Shown piece by piece: positions 1 through 6,254 of a stretch of 11,352 nt of DNA. The stretch comes from Armatimonadota bacterium (GTDB lineage Bacteria; Armatimonadota; Abditibacteriia; CG2-30-59-28), in assembly GCA_016199605.1 (NCBI GenBank), contig JACQGJ010000333.1, positions 1 through 11,352 on the forward strand. Direction: 5' to 3'. Position 1 is the first letter of the stretch; every line of letters begins with the position of its first letter. The position numbers were made by a program, and so were the translations under genes. The notes below the pieces were generated by a model that was not told where the DNA came from, searched no databases, and worked only from the letters and a program-made list of their open reading frames with translations.

Positions 1-87
1 GAACCTACCACGGCGGGCGGGTTCGACAGTCCAACTGTCTCACAACAATGCGGTGTTTTCAACCTTAACGAGTATACAGCCACGTCG

Positions 88-855
88 CTACAGAGGTGCG
101 GGGTCGCCCACAATCGACACTCCGTCTCGATGGAATCGGTGCATTGGACGATACCCACAGACCTCCTCCGCTCGTGACAGGTCGAGGTAGGGATTCTCAT
201 TCTCGGAAGTAAGGTTCAAGGCCGCGAAGCCCTCAAAGTCGCACGACATGGAGCAGGCGAAGGCCCGGGCGATGTCGTCGCAACTGACGAGGGCCCGACG
301 ATCCTTCTCCAGTCGATACCCTTTCCAGGAATCCGGGTCAGTCGCTTCACACGGCGCGCCGATTCTCCAGACGATCACGTTCATGCTGTGAGTTCTGGCG
401 TAGAACTCAGCGAGAGTTTCGTCGAAGCACTTGAAGGCCGAATATACATGGTGAGGCAGTCTCGGAAAGCTCTCGTCGAAGAGAACGCCCTCTGTGAGTT
501 CGTGTCCCCAGAGAACCGTGATGGATCCCGCCAAGGCGACGCGCTTCACTCCCGCTTGCCGGGCAGCTTCAAGGACATGGTAGGTTCCCCGGGAGTTGAA
601 CCGGAACATCGCCTCGACGTACTCCCGGCTCGACTCGTCGTAGTCGGAGTATGGCGCAATGGCGAAGTGCATCAAACTGTCGATGCCGTCGAGGGCTGGG
701 AGTAGTTGATCGAGTTGGGTGAGGTCGATTTGCCAGGGATCCGGCTCGTCCGGCAACGGCTTGAGATCGACGGCCCTGACCTCGAAGCGTGGTTTCAGGA
801 GCTTGCTCACACGCCGTCCAATCATTCCGGCTGCGCCTGTGACGAGGACTCTCAT
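88..855 (-). CDS. NAD-dependent epimerase/dehydratase family protein (extended SDR)
   Basis: This is a 255-residue cytosolic oxidoreductase of the extended short-chain dehydrogenase family, acting on an unknown (probably sugar-like) substrate. The N-terminus MRVLVTGAAGMIG (residues 1-13) carries the GxxGxxG dinucleotide fold. Asp30 ends the second strand (AVDL), which usually favours NAD(H) over NADP(H). The catalytic set is intact: Ser111 (LAGSITV) and Tyr138-x3-Lys142 (YSAFK). At 255 residues it is short for the family and recalls compact members such as uronate dehydrogenases, but I cannot assign that activity. The start at 855 is chosen because it begins the Rossmann fold exactly and overlaps the nfnL stop as ATGA. 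There is no good ribosome site, so translational coupling is likely. A longer reading to 1164 is only open frame inside nfnL. It is the last gene of the uroD-nfnS-nfnL run. Family call sure, substrate unknown. Confidence 0.9.
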   Translation of the reverse strand: MRVLVTGAAGMIGRRVSKLLKPRFEVRAVDLKPLPDEPDPWQIDLTQLDQLLPALDGIDSLMHFAIAPYSDYDESSREYVEAMFRFNSRGTYHVLEAARQAGVKRVALAGSITVLWGHELTEGVLFDESFPRLPHHVYSAFKCFDETLAEFYARTHSMNVIVWRIGAPCEATDPDSWKGYRLEKDRRALVSCDDIARAFACSMSCDFEGFAALNLTSENENPYLDLSRAEEVCGYRPMHRFHRDGVSIVGDPAPL

Positions 856-2336
856 GGAGGCAGCACGCCGCCGGAGGAGGGCTTCAGATGGGCCGCCAGG
901 GGGGGCGGCTCGGTGGTTTTTGGAGGAAGCGTCTGGAGGAAGTCGTGGATCGCGGCGGCGGCTTTCTTCCCGGCTCCCATCGCCAGGATGACGGTTGCGG
1001 CTCCCGTCACGATGTCGCCACCGGCGAAGATCCCCTCCCTGCTTGTGAGTCCACTCGACTCTTCCGCGACGATGTTGCCGTGGCGGTTGGTCTGCAGCCC
1101 GGGAGTTGTCGAGGCGACAATCTGATTGGCTCCATTGCCGACTGCAACCACCACCGTTTCGCATTCGACGACAAAGTTGGAGCCTTCAACCGGAACGGGG
1201 CGTCGCCGCCCTGACTCGTCCGGCTCACCCAGTTCCATCCTGACACACTCGACACCTGCGAGCCACCCGTCCCCTCGATCAACAAACCGCACCGGATTGG
1301 TCAGCATCTGAAACACGACGCCTTCGTCCTCCGCGTGCTCGATTTCCTCGTTTCTCCCGGGCATTTCAGCGCGAGAGCGACGATACAGAAGACTCACTTT
1401 CTCAGGATGCAGTCGCAAAGCCGTGCGCGCCGCATCGAGGGCCGTGTTTCCCCCACCGATGACGACAACGTTCTTGGCGACCTGCACCGGGGTGTCGGAG
1501 TCGGGGAACCGATAGGCCTTCATGAGGTTGACACGAGTCAGGAACTCGTTGGCGGAGTAGACGCCGTTCAGGTCTTCGCCTGGAATATCAAGGAAATAGG
1601 GAAGACCTGCACCCGTTCCGATGAAGACCGCGTCATAGCCCTCTTCATCGAAAAGCTCATCGATGAGGATCGTGCGGCCGATGACGACATTGGTCTCAAT
1701 CTGTACGCCCAGGGTTTTCAGATTCCCGATTTCTTGAGCCACGATCGCTTTCGGCAAGCGGAATTCCGGGATTCCGTAAACCAGAACCCCTCCTGGCTCG
1801 TGGAGGGCTTCAAAGATGGTGACGCTATGCCCAAGCTTTGCCAGCTCACCTGCCGCGGTGAGACCGGCCGGGCCGGAGCCGATGATGGCAACGCGTCTTT
1901 CGGTTGTCGCGGTCGGCGGTTTCGCCAGAGAAAGGCCGCGTCCTCGAACGTAGTCCGCCACGAAACGTTCCAGGCGGCCGATGGCAACAGGCTCGAACTT
2001 CTTGCCCATCACACAGACCGCTTCACATTGGTCCTCTTGAGGGCATACACGGCCACAGATGGCGGCGAGGGAGTTCGACTCGAAGATCTTCGCGGCGGCA
2101 CCCTCAAAGTCACCGTCGACGACATGCTGGATGAAAGACGGGATGTCAATCGAGACCGGACACCCGTCGATGCACGTCGGCTTCTTGCACATCAGGCAAC
2201 GCTCGGCCTCGAGTTGCGCCAACTCCGCTGAGAACCCCAAAGTGACCTCTCCAAAGTTTTGCACCCGTTCCGAGGCCGGTTGCTCCGGCATGGGTTGTCG
2301 CGGGACGCGTCCCGGCTTTACTTTGTCACGCGCCAT
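852..2336 (-). CDS. nfnL: NfnL/GltD-type FAD and Fe-S oxidoreductase, large subunit of NADH-dependent ferredoxin:NADP oxidoreductase
   Basis: This 494-residue flavoprotein belongs to the glutamate synthase small-chain (GltD) family. Next to nfnS it is best read as the large subunit of the NfnSL (NfnAB) transhydrogenase, which couples NADPH, NADH and ferredoxin by electron bifurcation. The N-terminal iron-sulfur domain has C47, C50, C55, C59 and C94, C98, C104, C108, enough for two [4Fe-4S] clusters. An FAD Rossmann motif follows (IIGSGPAGLTAAGE, about 151-164), then an NADPH motif (VVIGGGNTALDAART, about 291-305), and a C-terminal FAD motif (FAGGDIVTGAATVILAMGAG, about 437-456). Residues 471-494 form a proline-rich tail beyond the usual family end. 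The ATG at 2336 is preferred because GGCAGGAG lies just upstream; the frame stays open to 2363. It overlaps nfnS by 11 bp and the following SDR gene by 4 bp. A stand-alone GltD-like role is the alternative, made less likely by the nfnS neighbour. Confidence 0.93.
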   Translation of the reverse strand: MARDKVKPGRVPRQPMPEQPASERVQNFGEVTLGFSAELAQLEAERCLMCKKPTCIDGCPVSIDIPSFIQHVVDGDFEGAAAKIFESNSLAAICGRVCPQEDQCEAVCVMGKKFEPVAIGRLERFVADYVRGRGLSLAKPPTATTERRVAIIGSGPAGLTAAGELAKLGHSVTIFEALHEPGGVLVYGIPEFRLPKAIVAQEIGNLKTLGVQIETNVVIGRTILIDELFDEEGYDAVFIGTGAGLPYFLDIPGEDLNGVYSANEFLTRVNLMKAYRFPDSDTPVQVAKNVVVIGGGNTALDAARTALRLHPEKVSLLYRRSRAEMPGRNEEIEHAEDEGVVFQMLTNPVRFVDRGDGWLAGVECVRMELGEPDESGRRRPVPVEGSNFVVECETVVVAVGNGANQIVASTTPGLQTNRHGNIVAEESSGLTSREGIFAGGDIVTGAATVILAMGAGKKAAAAIHDFLQTLPPKTTEPPPLAAHLKPSSGGVLPP

Positions 2337-3159
2337 GGGGCACTCCTGCCCTTTCCATCGCACACTTCTCCTGGTCCCGATACATCCTCAGTCGGTGGGC
2401 AAGACTGTCAAAGTCCACTGCATGACCATCGAACTCCGGACCGTCGACACAGGCAAACTGGATTTTGCCGTCCACGCGCACCCGGCACCCACCGCACATT
2501 CCAGTGCCGTCAACCATGATCGGGTTGAGACTTACGATGGTCGGGATCTCGTACTCCCGAGTCACCGCACAAACGGCTTTCATCATCGGCAACGGCCCGA
2601 TGGCGGTTGCGTGATCACACGACTCGCCCAGTCGAATGTGTTGCCGAAGAAGCTCCGAGACAACGCCGTGGTATCCTGAGCTGCCGTCGTCGGTGGCAAT
2701 CAGCAACCGGTCGCTGACGAGAGACAGCTCGTGTTGGAGAATGATCGCCTCGCGGTTGCGAGCGCCGAGATAGACCACGACGCGATTTCCCACCTCAAGC
2801 ATCTTCTTCGCAATCGGGTACAGCGGCGCTGCACCGATGCCTCCGGCAATGCAGGCTACCGTTCCGAACTTCTTGATTTCTGTCGGCTTCCCGAGCGGAC
2901 CGACCACGTCGAGGATGGACTCTCCCTGTTCGAGTTGCGCCAGGAGTCCCGTACTTTTCCCGACTTCCTGTGAAACGAGAATGATGGTCCCTGTCCTCTT
3001 GTCCGAGTCGGCAATGGTAAGCGGGAAACGCTCACCCTCTTCACAGACTCGCAGCAAAACGAACTGACCGGGCTTATGCCTCTTCGCGATCAGCGGCGAC
3101 TCGACACGAAACCATGTGACTTTGGGCGCCAGGATCTTCTTTTCTACGATGGTAAACAC
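2326..3159 (-). CDS. nfnS: NfnS-type FAD/[2Fe-2S] subunit of ferredoxin:NADP oxidoreductase (sulfide dehydrogenase small subunit family)
   Basis: This is a 277-residue ferredoxin-NADP reductase-like subunit, the small partner of NfnL, and the subunit where NAD(H) binds and electrons bifurcate in characterised Nfn enzymes. The FAD-binding barrel includes KPGQFVLLR (29-37) and RFPLTIAD (44-51). The nucleotide-binding half begins at ACIAGGIGAAPLYPIAK (102-118). The C-terminal [2Fe-2S] site is the diagnostic VDGTGMCGGCRVRVDG (216-231) plus FACVDGPEFDGH (235-246). C222, C225 and C237, probably with Asp217, are the candidate ligands. Length and motif order match the family. The start is GTG at 3159, giving MFTIVEKKILAP, which matches the usual family N-terminus; AGAAAGG sits about 10 nt upstream. 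It follows the URO-D-like gene by 15 nt and overlaps nfnL by 11 bp, so the two subunits are probably made together. Identity is sure; bifurcation is inferred from the family. Confidence 0.93.
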   Translation of the reverse strand: MFTIVEKKILAPKVTWFRVESPLIAKRHKPGQFVLLRVCEEGERFPLTIADSDKRTGTIILVSQEVGKSTGLLAQLEQGESILDVVGPLGKPTEIKKFGTVACIAGGIGAAPLYPIAKKMLEVGNRVVVYLGARNREAIILQHELSLVSDRLLIATDDGSSGYHGVVSELLRQHIRLGESCDHATAIGPLPMMKAVCAVTREYEIPTIVSLNPIMVDGTGMCGGCRVRVDGKIQFACVDGPEFDGHAVDFDSLAHRLRMYRDQEKCAMERAGVPHGA

Positions 3160-3174
3160 GCTATGCGAACCTTT

Positions 3175-4230
3175 CTATTGATCCATCTCGCCAAACTCTT
3201 CAACTGCCTCAAAGAAAGCCACGATGTTGTCCCACGGCACGTCCGGCTCAAGAACGTGCGTGGGAGCGAGAAACAGCCCCGGAGCAAAGAGGTCAATCAT
3301 CGACTTCACTGCCTGGCGTACCTCGGCCGGTGAGCCAAAGGGCATCACGGTTTGTGTGCCAATAGTTCCCCAGAAAGCGATACGATCGCCGTAGGCTTCC
3401 TTCAGCGACTTCACGTCGAGACACTCCGGCTGGACCGGGTTCAAAACGGTGACCCCGACTTCGATAAGGTCGTCGACGATGTCGATGATGTTTCCGTCGA
3501 TGTGATACCAGACCGGGAGGTTGGCATTGACCTCTCGCGCCGCAGCGATCTCCCGGGCGAGACACGGCTTCAGCCACTTCCGCCAGACTTCGGGGTGCAT
3601 CATCAGTCGGTCCTGCATCCCCACGTCATCACCGGTGCGGAGCATGTCTACCCCGGCTTCCGCGAGCCTCCGCGCCTTGAAGCAGTTGTCCTCAGTGACC
3701 TTGTCGAGAACTGCTCCGACAAGTTCGGGGCAATTTACGAAATGCTCAAAGGTCTGCTCAAAGCCCAGAATCTGCCAGGTGGTTTCGAAGATATGTCCAC
3801 AAAAACCGTCGGTGAAGTATCCCTGCTCGTGGAGTCGTTGGACCTCCGCTTCCAGGTGAGTATGACGATACTCCGGCATGAAATCCGGGAAAGGGTATCC
3901 CTCAAGGTCCGAGACATCCCTTGCTTCTCCGAGCGGAAACAGGTATCGGTTGAAATGGTATAACGACCCTGGTTTGAAAGCCGTCCCGTACTCACTGCCA
4001 ACATAAGCTCGCTCCGGCAATTCGGGAAAGTACCTCGAGAAGTCCGGTAGTTGCTCAGGACCGCGGAATCCCACGTGTCGAGTCTCGAAGCCGAAGTATT
4101 CGGGAGGACTGTCGTGTCCGGTCCTTTCCTTGAAGGTTTCGTGGATCGCAGGAGTGAAGCCTGCCTCCTTCGGAATTCGATCGGGGTATTCCCGGTTAAC
4201 AACACACTGGACACGCTCACGGGCTGTCAT
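3175..4230 (-). CDS. Uroporphyrinogen-decarboxylase-like protein (URO-D / corrinoid methyltransferase superfamily)
   Basis: This is a 351-residue TIM-barrel protein of the URO-D superfamily, in the large branch that includes MtaA/CmuA-type methyltransferases and many uncharacterised proteins, not housekeeping HemE. Supporting motifs are the N-terminal MTARERVQCVVNREYPDRIP (1-20), GDDVGMQDRLMMHPEVWRKW (200-219), WYHIDGNIIDI (241-251), LNPVQPEC (263-270), FWGTIGTQTVMPFG (286-299) and LAPTHVLEPDVPWDNI (321-336). The HxC zinc motif of MtaA is HxD here (H243, D245), and HemE arginine motifs are not apparent, so neither classical activity can be assumed. The ATG at 4230 is favoured because it gives the usual family start and has GGAG 11 nt upstream. 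An in-frame GTG at 4272 has no ribosome site. It is the first gene of the run into nfnS, nfnL and the SDR gene. Family sure; substrate and reaction unknown, possibly methyl or small-carbon transfer. Confidence 0.88.
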   Translation of the reverse strand: MTARERVQCVVNREYPDRIPKEAGFTPAIHETFKERTGHDSPPEYFGFETRHVGFRGPEQLPDFSRYFPELPERAYVGSEYGTAFKPGSLYHFNRYLFPLGEARDVSDLEGYPFPDFMPEYRHTHLEAEVQRLHEQGYFTDGFCGHIFETTWQILGFEQTFEHFVNCPELVGAVLDKVTEDNCFKARRLAEAGVDMLRTGDDVGMQDRLMMHPEVWRKWLKPCLAREIAAAREVNANLPVWYHIDGNIIDIVDDLIEVGVTVLNPVQPECLDVKSLKEAYGDRIAFWGTIGTQTVMPFGSPAEVRQAVKSMIDLFAPGLFLAPTHVLEPDVPWDNIVAFFEAVEEFGEMDQ

Positions 4231-4329
4231 GATTGCACGGTCTCCGTCAAATTGCTGACACGGTAATTCCACCTAATAGGGCAAGTTGAGACCTCTTTCG
4301 GGGCACAAAGACTCGTTCGGGGAACCACC

Positions 4330-4355
4330 ATTAGACGTGAAAGCAATGCAATTGC
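4330..4355 (-). promoter_or_regulatory. Possible promoter/operator upstream of the URO-D-like gene
   Basis: In the gap between this operon and the LOG gene the minus strand reads TCTAAT (complement of 4330-4335), one base from a consensus -10 box, with no good -35 box 16-18 nt away. A perfect inverted repeat, GCAAT-GCA-ATTGC (4343-4355), lies just upstream where a regulator could sit. The start codon is about 100 nt downstream. This is weak evidence from inspection only; promoter position and operator role are inference. Confidence 0.25.
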
Positions 4356-4425
4356 CACCTTGAGGGACAACCTGATCGGAAACGGTTAAGGCCCGAGACC
4401 TGTAGAGTTCACGATGGGGCGGGCT

Positions 4426-5172
4426 CTATGTTCCGACTGTGTTTGCTCCCACTTGAGGTGCAAGGGACTGAGCCACTCGCTCGATGGAAGCGACGATCCG
4501 CTCGACGACTTCCTCCGGCTTGTCGGTTACTTGAAGGATCTCCATCTCGTCCAGAGAAACGCAACCCTCGGAGACGAGCGTCTGGTTCAGCCAATCGACC
4601 ATACTTCGCCAGTAATCGCTTCCAAAGAGGATTATCGGAAAATGCAGGATTTTCCCCGTTTGCACCAGGGTCACTGCCTCGAAGAGCTCATCGAGGGTCC
4701 CAAAGCCACCCGGGAAAATGACGAAACCGCAAGAGTACTTGATGAACATCAGCTTCCGGCAGAAAAAGTAACGGAAAGAGACCAGGTATTCCGGATCAAT
4801 GTAGGGATTGGGGCTCTGTTCGCGAGGCAGCTCAATGTTAAGACCCACTGAGACGCCACCGCCGAGTTGAGCGCCCCTGTTGGCGGCCTCCATGATTCCG
4901 GGACCGCCTCCGGTGATGATGGCAAGCCCCTCTCTCGCCAGAAGCTCAGCCGTCTTCACTGCCGCCCGGTAGTAGTGGTTGTCGGGCAGAGATCGGGCAG
5001 ACCCGAAAATCGACACGGCGTGTCCTACTCGGGACATGACCTCGAAACCGTGGACGAACTCCCCCATGATCCGGAACACCCGCCAAGTGTCCTGGTGCGT
5101 GAAATCCGGCGTCTGGCGGGACGCGTCAAGCAACTCAAAGTCGTCGGTCAAGCGGAGCGCTTCTTCCGGCAT
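4426..5172 (-). CDS. LOG family protein (TIGR00730 Rossmann fold; nucleoside 5'-monophosphate phosphoribohydrolase)
   Basis: This is a 248-residue cytosolic protein of the LOG/YgdH-like lysine-decarboxylase-fold family. Characterised members cleave the N-glycosidic bond of nucleoside monophosphates, including cytokinin ribotides, to give free base and ribose 5-phosphate. The fold begins at AVSIFGSARSLPD (52-64). The signature motifs are TGGGPGIMEAANRGAQLGGG (87-106) and PGGFGTLDELFE (154-165), the second with the catalytic-region glutamate E162. Arg139-Lys140 (FFCRKLMF) matches the conserved basic pair. There is no lysine decarboxylase activity in this family despite older names. ATG at 5172 is chosen because GAGAGAGG lies 9-10 nt upstream; a GTG two codons earlier (5178) is also possible. 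It starts 18 nt after the cysH stop and is probably co-transcribed with it, though no metabolic link is obvious. The last ten or so residues look disordered. Family sure, substrate unknown. Confidence 0.92.
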   Translation of the reverse strand: MPEEALRLTDDFELLDASRQTPDFTHQDTWRVFRIMGEFVHGFEVMSRVGHAVSIFGSARSLPDNHYYRAAVKTAELLAREGLAIITGGGPGIMEAANRGAQLGGGVSVGLNIELPREQSPNPYIDPEYLVSFRYFFCRKLMFIKYSCGFVIFPGGFGTLDELFEAVTLVQTGKILHFPIILFGSDYWRSMVDWLNQTLVSEGCVSLDEMEILQVTDKPEEVVERIVASIERVAQSLAPQVGANTVGT

Positions 5173-5190
5173 GGGCACCCACCTCTCTCT

Positions 5191-5913
5191 TCAGTGTTGC
5201 TTGACGTGAAGTCCGCACTCCTTGGTTTCGGGGTTCTCCCACCACCAGCGTCCTGCTCGAATGTCTTCGCCGGGTTGGACCACTCGGGTGCATGGGGCGC
5301 AACCGATGGACGGATATCCCTGATCGTGCAGAGCATTGTAGGGCACGTTGTTTGACCTGATGTAGTCCCAGACTTGCTCGTGACTCCAGTCAGCGATCGG
5401 GTTCACCTTGAGGATCTCGCCGAACGCCTTGTCGATCTCGACCTTCGGTAGAACGGTCCGAGTCACCGCCTGGTCCCTTCGCAATCCTGTTACCCAGGCT
5501 TGGAGAGTTGAGAGCATCCGCTTCAGAGGCTCCACCTTGCGTACTCCGCAGCACCGTTTGCGGTTCTCTACCGACTCATAGAACAGGTTCATGCCCTTCT
5601 CCCGCACCATGACTTCTGCCGCGCTGTAATCAGGAAACATAATCTCGATCTGGCAGCCGTATTTGTTGCGTACACGGTCGATGGCCTCGTAGGTTTCCGG
5701 GTTGAGTCGCCCCGTATCGAGGGTGAAAATCCTGGCCTTGGGGTTGATCTTCAGCATCATGTCCACAACGGCGACATCCTCAGCGCCACTCCACGCCATG
5801 GCGATGTTGGGATGCAGCGTCTCAAGGGCCCAAGTAAGGACCTCCTGAGGAGTCCGTAGTTCAAGCTCCTGGTTGACTGCTTCTACATCAATGTTGTGTG
5901 CCACACTACTCAT
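5191..5913 (-). CDS. cysH: Assimilatory adenylyl-sulfate reductase (APS reductase, CysH family, 4Fe-4S type)
   Basis: This 240-residue cytosolic enzyme reduces adenosine 5'-phosphosulfate to sulfite and AMP with thioredoxin or glutaredoxin, a step of sulfate assimilation toward cysteine. The nucleotide site is MAWSGAEDVAVVD (39-51), followed by TLDTGRLNPETY (64-75). C121-C122 (KRCCGVRKVEPL) and C205-x2-C208 (IGCAPCTR) are the four [4Fe-4S] ligands that mark APS-type rather than PAPS-type enzymes such as E. coli CysH. GLRRDQ (143-148) is the substrate-binding arginine motif, and KECGLH near the C-terminus holds the catalytic Cys233. The ATG at 5913 is chosen because GAGGAG stands 7 nt upstream and residues before it look non-coding, although the frame stays open to 6009. 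It is the first gene after a divergent promoter region and is followed by the LOG gene. PAPS use in addition to APS cannot be excluded. Confidence 0.95.
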   Translation of the reverse strand: MSSVAHNIDVEAVNQELELRTPQEVLTWALETLHPNIAMAWSGAEDVAVVDMMLKINPKARIFTLDTGRLNPETYEAIDRVRNKYGCQIEIMFPDYSAAEVMVREKGMNLFYESVENRKRCCGVRKVEPLKRMLSTLQAWVTGLRRDQAVTRTVLPKVEIDKAFGEILKVNPIADWSHEQVWDYIRSNNVPYNALHDQGYPSIGCAPCTRVVQPGEDIRAGRWWWENPETKECGLHVKQH

Positions 5914-5938
5914 CCAATAGCTCCTCGTGTTTGGCTGT

Positions 5939-5964
5939 AAAACCGGCTTGCGCCGGCAAGTTTT
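5939..5964 (-). promoter_or_regulatory. Hairpin in the cysH leader (possible attenuator or stabilising stem)
   Basis: On the minus strand the cysH leader contains CCGGC-GCAA-GCCGG, a 5-bp GC stem closed by a GNRA-type GCAA loop, flanked by AAAA before and TTTT after. An overlapping alternative pairing, CTTGC-CGGC-GCAAG, uses the same bases. The stem lies about 17 nt after the predicted transcription start and about 12 nt before the ribosome site. It could be a weak intrinsic terminator (only four T), an attenuator, or an mRNA-stabilising stem. The structure is directly visible; the role is inferred. Confidence 0.4.
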
Positions 5965-5979
5965 GCATCGTCGCCAACC

Positions 5980-6009
5980 ATCATACTTGCTTTGAAGGGG
6001 GGTCGTCAA
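5980..6009 (-). promoter_or_regulatory. Sigma-70-like promoter for cysH
   Basis: The minus strand reads TTGACG (6009-6004), an 18-nt spacer, then TATGAT (5985-5980). Each box is one mismatch from the consensus. Transcription would begin near 5973, giving a leader of about 60 nt before the cysH ATG at 5913. This is the best-placed promoter-like sequence for the cysH-LOG unit. It assumes a standard housekeeping sigma factor. Confidence 0.6.
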
Positions 6010-6194
6010 TGTCTGGAGGAGTCTGGCAGTTTCTGCACCTCCACCCCGCTGCCTTTGCCCTCTGCTTTGGTCCGCGCAAATGCAACATCCTACATCGTCA
6101 TGGATTCGCGCAACGGCCCAATCCTGCCTGAGGAAAGATGCTTGCAGCTACTACGAATGAGGGAAAAACTTGAGCGAAAAAGGTTGGCTTTGTG

Positions 6195-6223
6195 TTGACA
6201 GCCCTTCTTTGATTTGTTAGCAT
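6195..6223 (+). promoter_or_regulatory. Sigma-70-like promoter for the NlpC/P60 gene
   Basis: TTGACA (6195-6200) is a perfect -35 box, followed by a 17-nt spacer and TAGCAT (6218-6223) as a 4-of-6 -10 box. Transcription would begin near 6230, leaving a leader of about 25 nt with AAAGGGG (6237-6243) as the ribosome site. Spacing and position fit a vegetative promoter. A five-codon in-frame mini-ORF (6234-6251) precedes the gene and is probably incidental. Confidence 0.65.
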
Positions 6224-6254
6224 CTGTCCATGTATGAAAGGGGTGATGTGAGGA

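Larger units (their letters stand above)
5914..6254. other. Divergent intergenic control region between cysH and the NlpC/P60 gene
   Basis: This 341-bp stretch has no convincing gene. Toward the left it holds a minus-strand promoter and a short structured leader for cysH. Toward the right it holds a plus-strand promoter and ribosome site for the NlpC/P60 gene. The middle, about 6010-6190, shows only short open frames without ribosome sites or recognisable domains. I saw no SAM or cobalamin riboswitch consensus on either strand. Confidence 0.7.

Noticed and set aside
17..40. tRNA-like T-loop (GGTTCGA) and a 6-bp hairpin GACAGT-CCA-ACTGTC near the left edge
   Set aside because: The flanking bases do not form a T stem or cloverleaf, and the hairpin has no T-run to act as a terminator for the SDR gene.
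856..1164. N-terminal extension of the SDR gene
   Set aside because: The extension is low-complexity Arg-rich translation of nfnL sequence in another frame; the Rossmann fold begins exactly at the ATG at 855.
1335..2231. Plus-strand open frame of 298 codons opposite nfnL
   Set aside because: Antisense shadow of a gene with all expected cofactor motifs; no domain and no ribosome site noted.
3352..3963. Plus-strand open frame of 203 codons opposite the URO-D-like gene
   Set aside because: Lies wholly within the URO-D-like coding region and shows no protein family signature.
4401..4425. Terminator after the LOG gene
   Set aside because: Only a 5-bp GCCCG/CGGGC pairing with a loop of more than 20 nt and just two T follow; too weak to call.
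5914..6009. N-terminal extension of cysH upstream of 5913
   Set aside because: The family fold starts after 5913, a strong ribosome site precedes that ATG, and the predicted promoter and leader hairpin occupy the extension.
5898..6131. Small plus-strand open frame in the divergent region
   Set aside because: No ribosome site, Cys/His-rich arbitrary composition, and it overlaps the cysH start and promoter.
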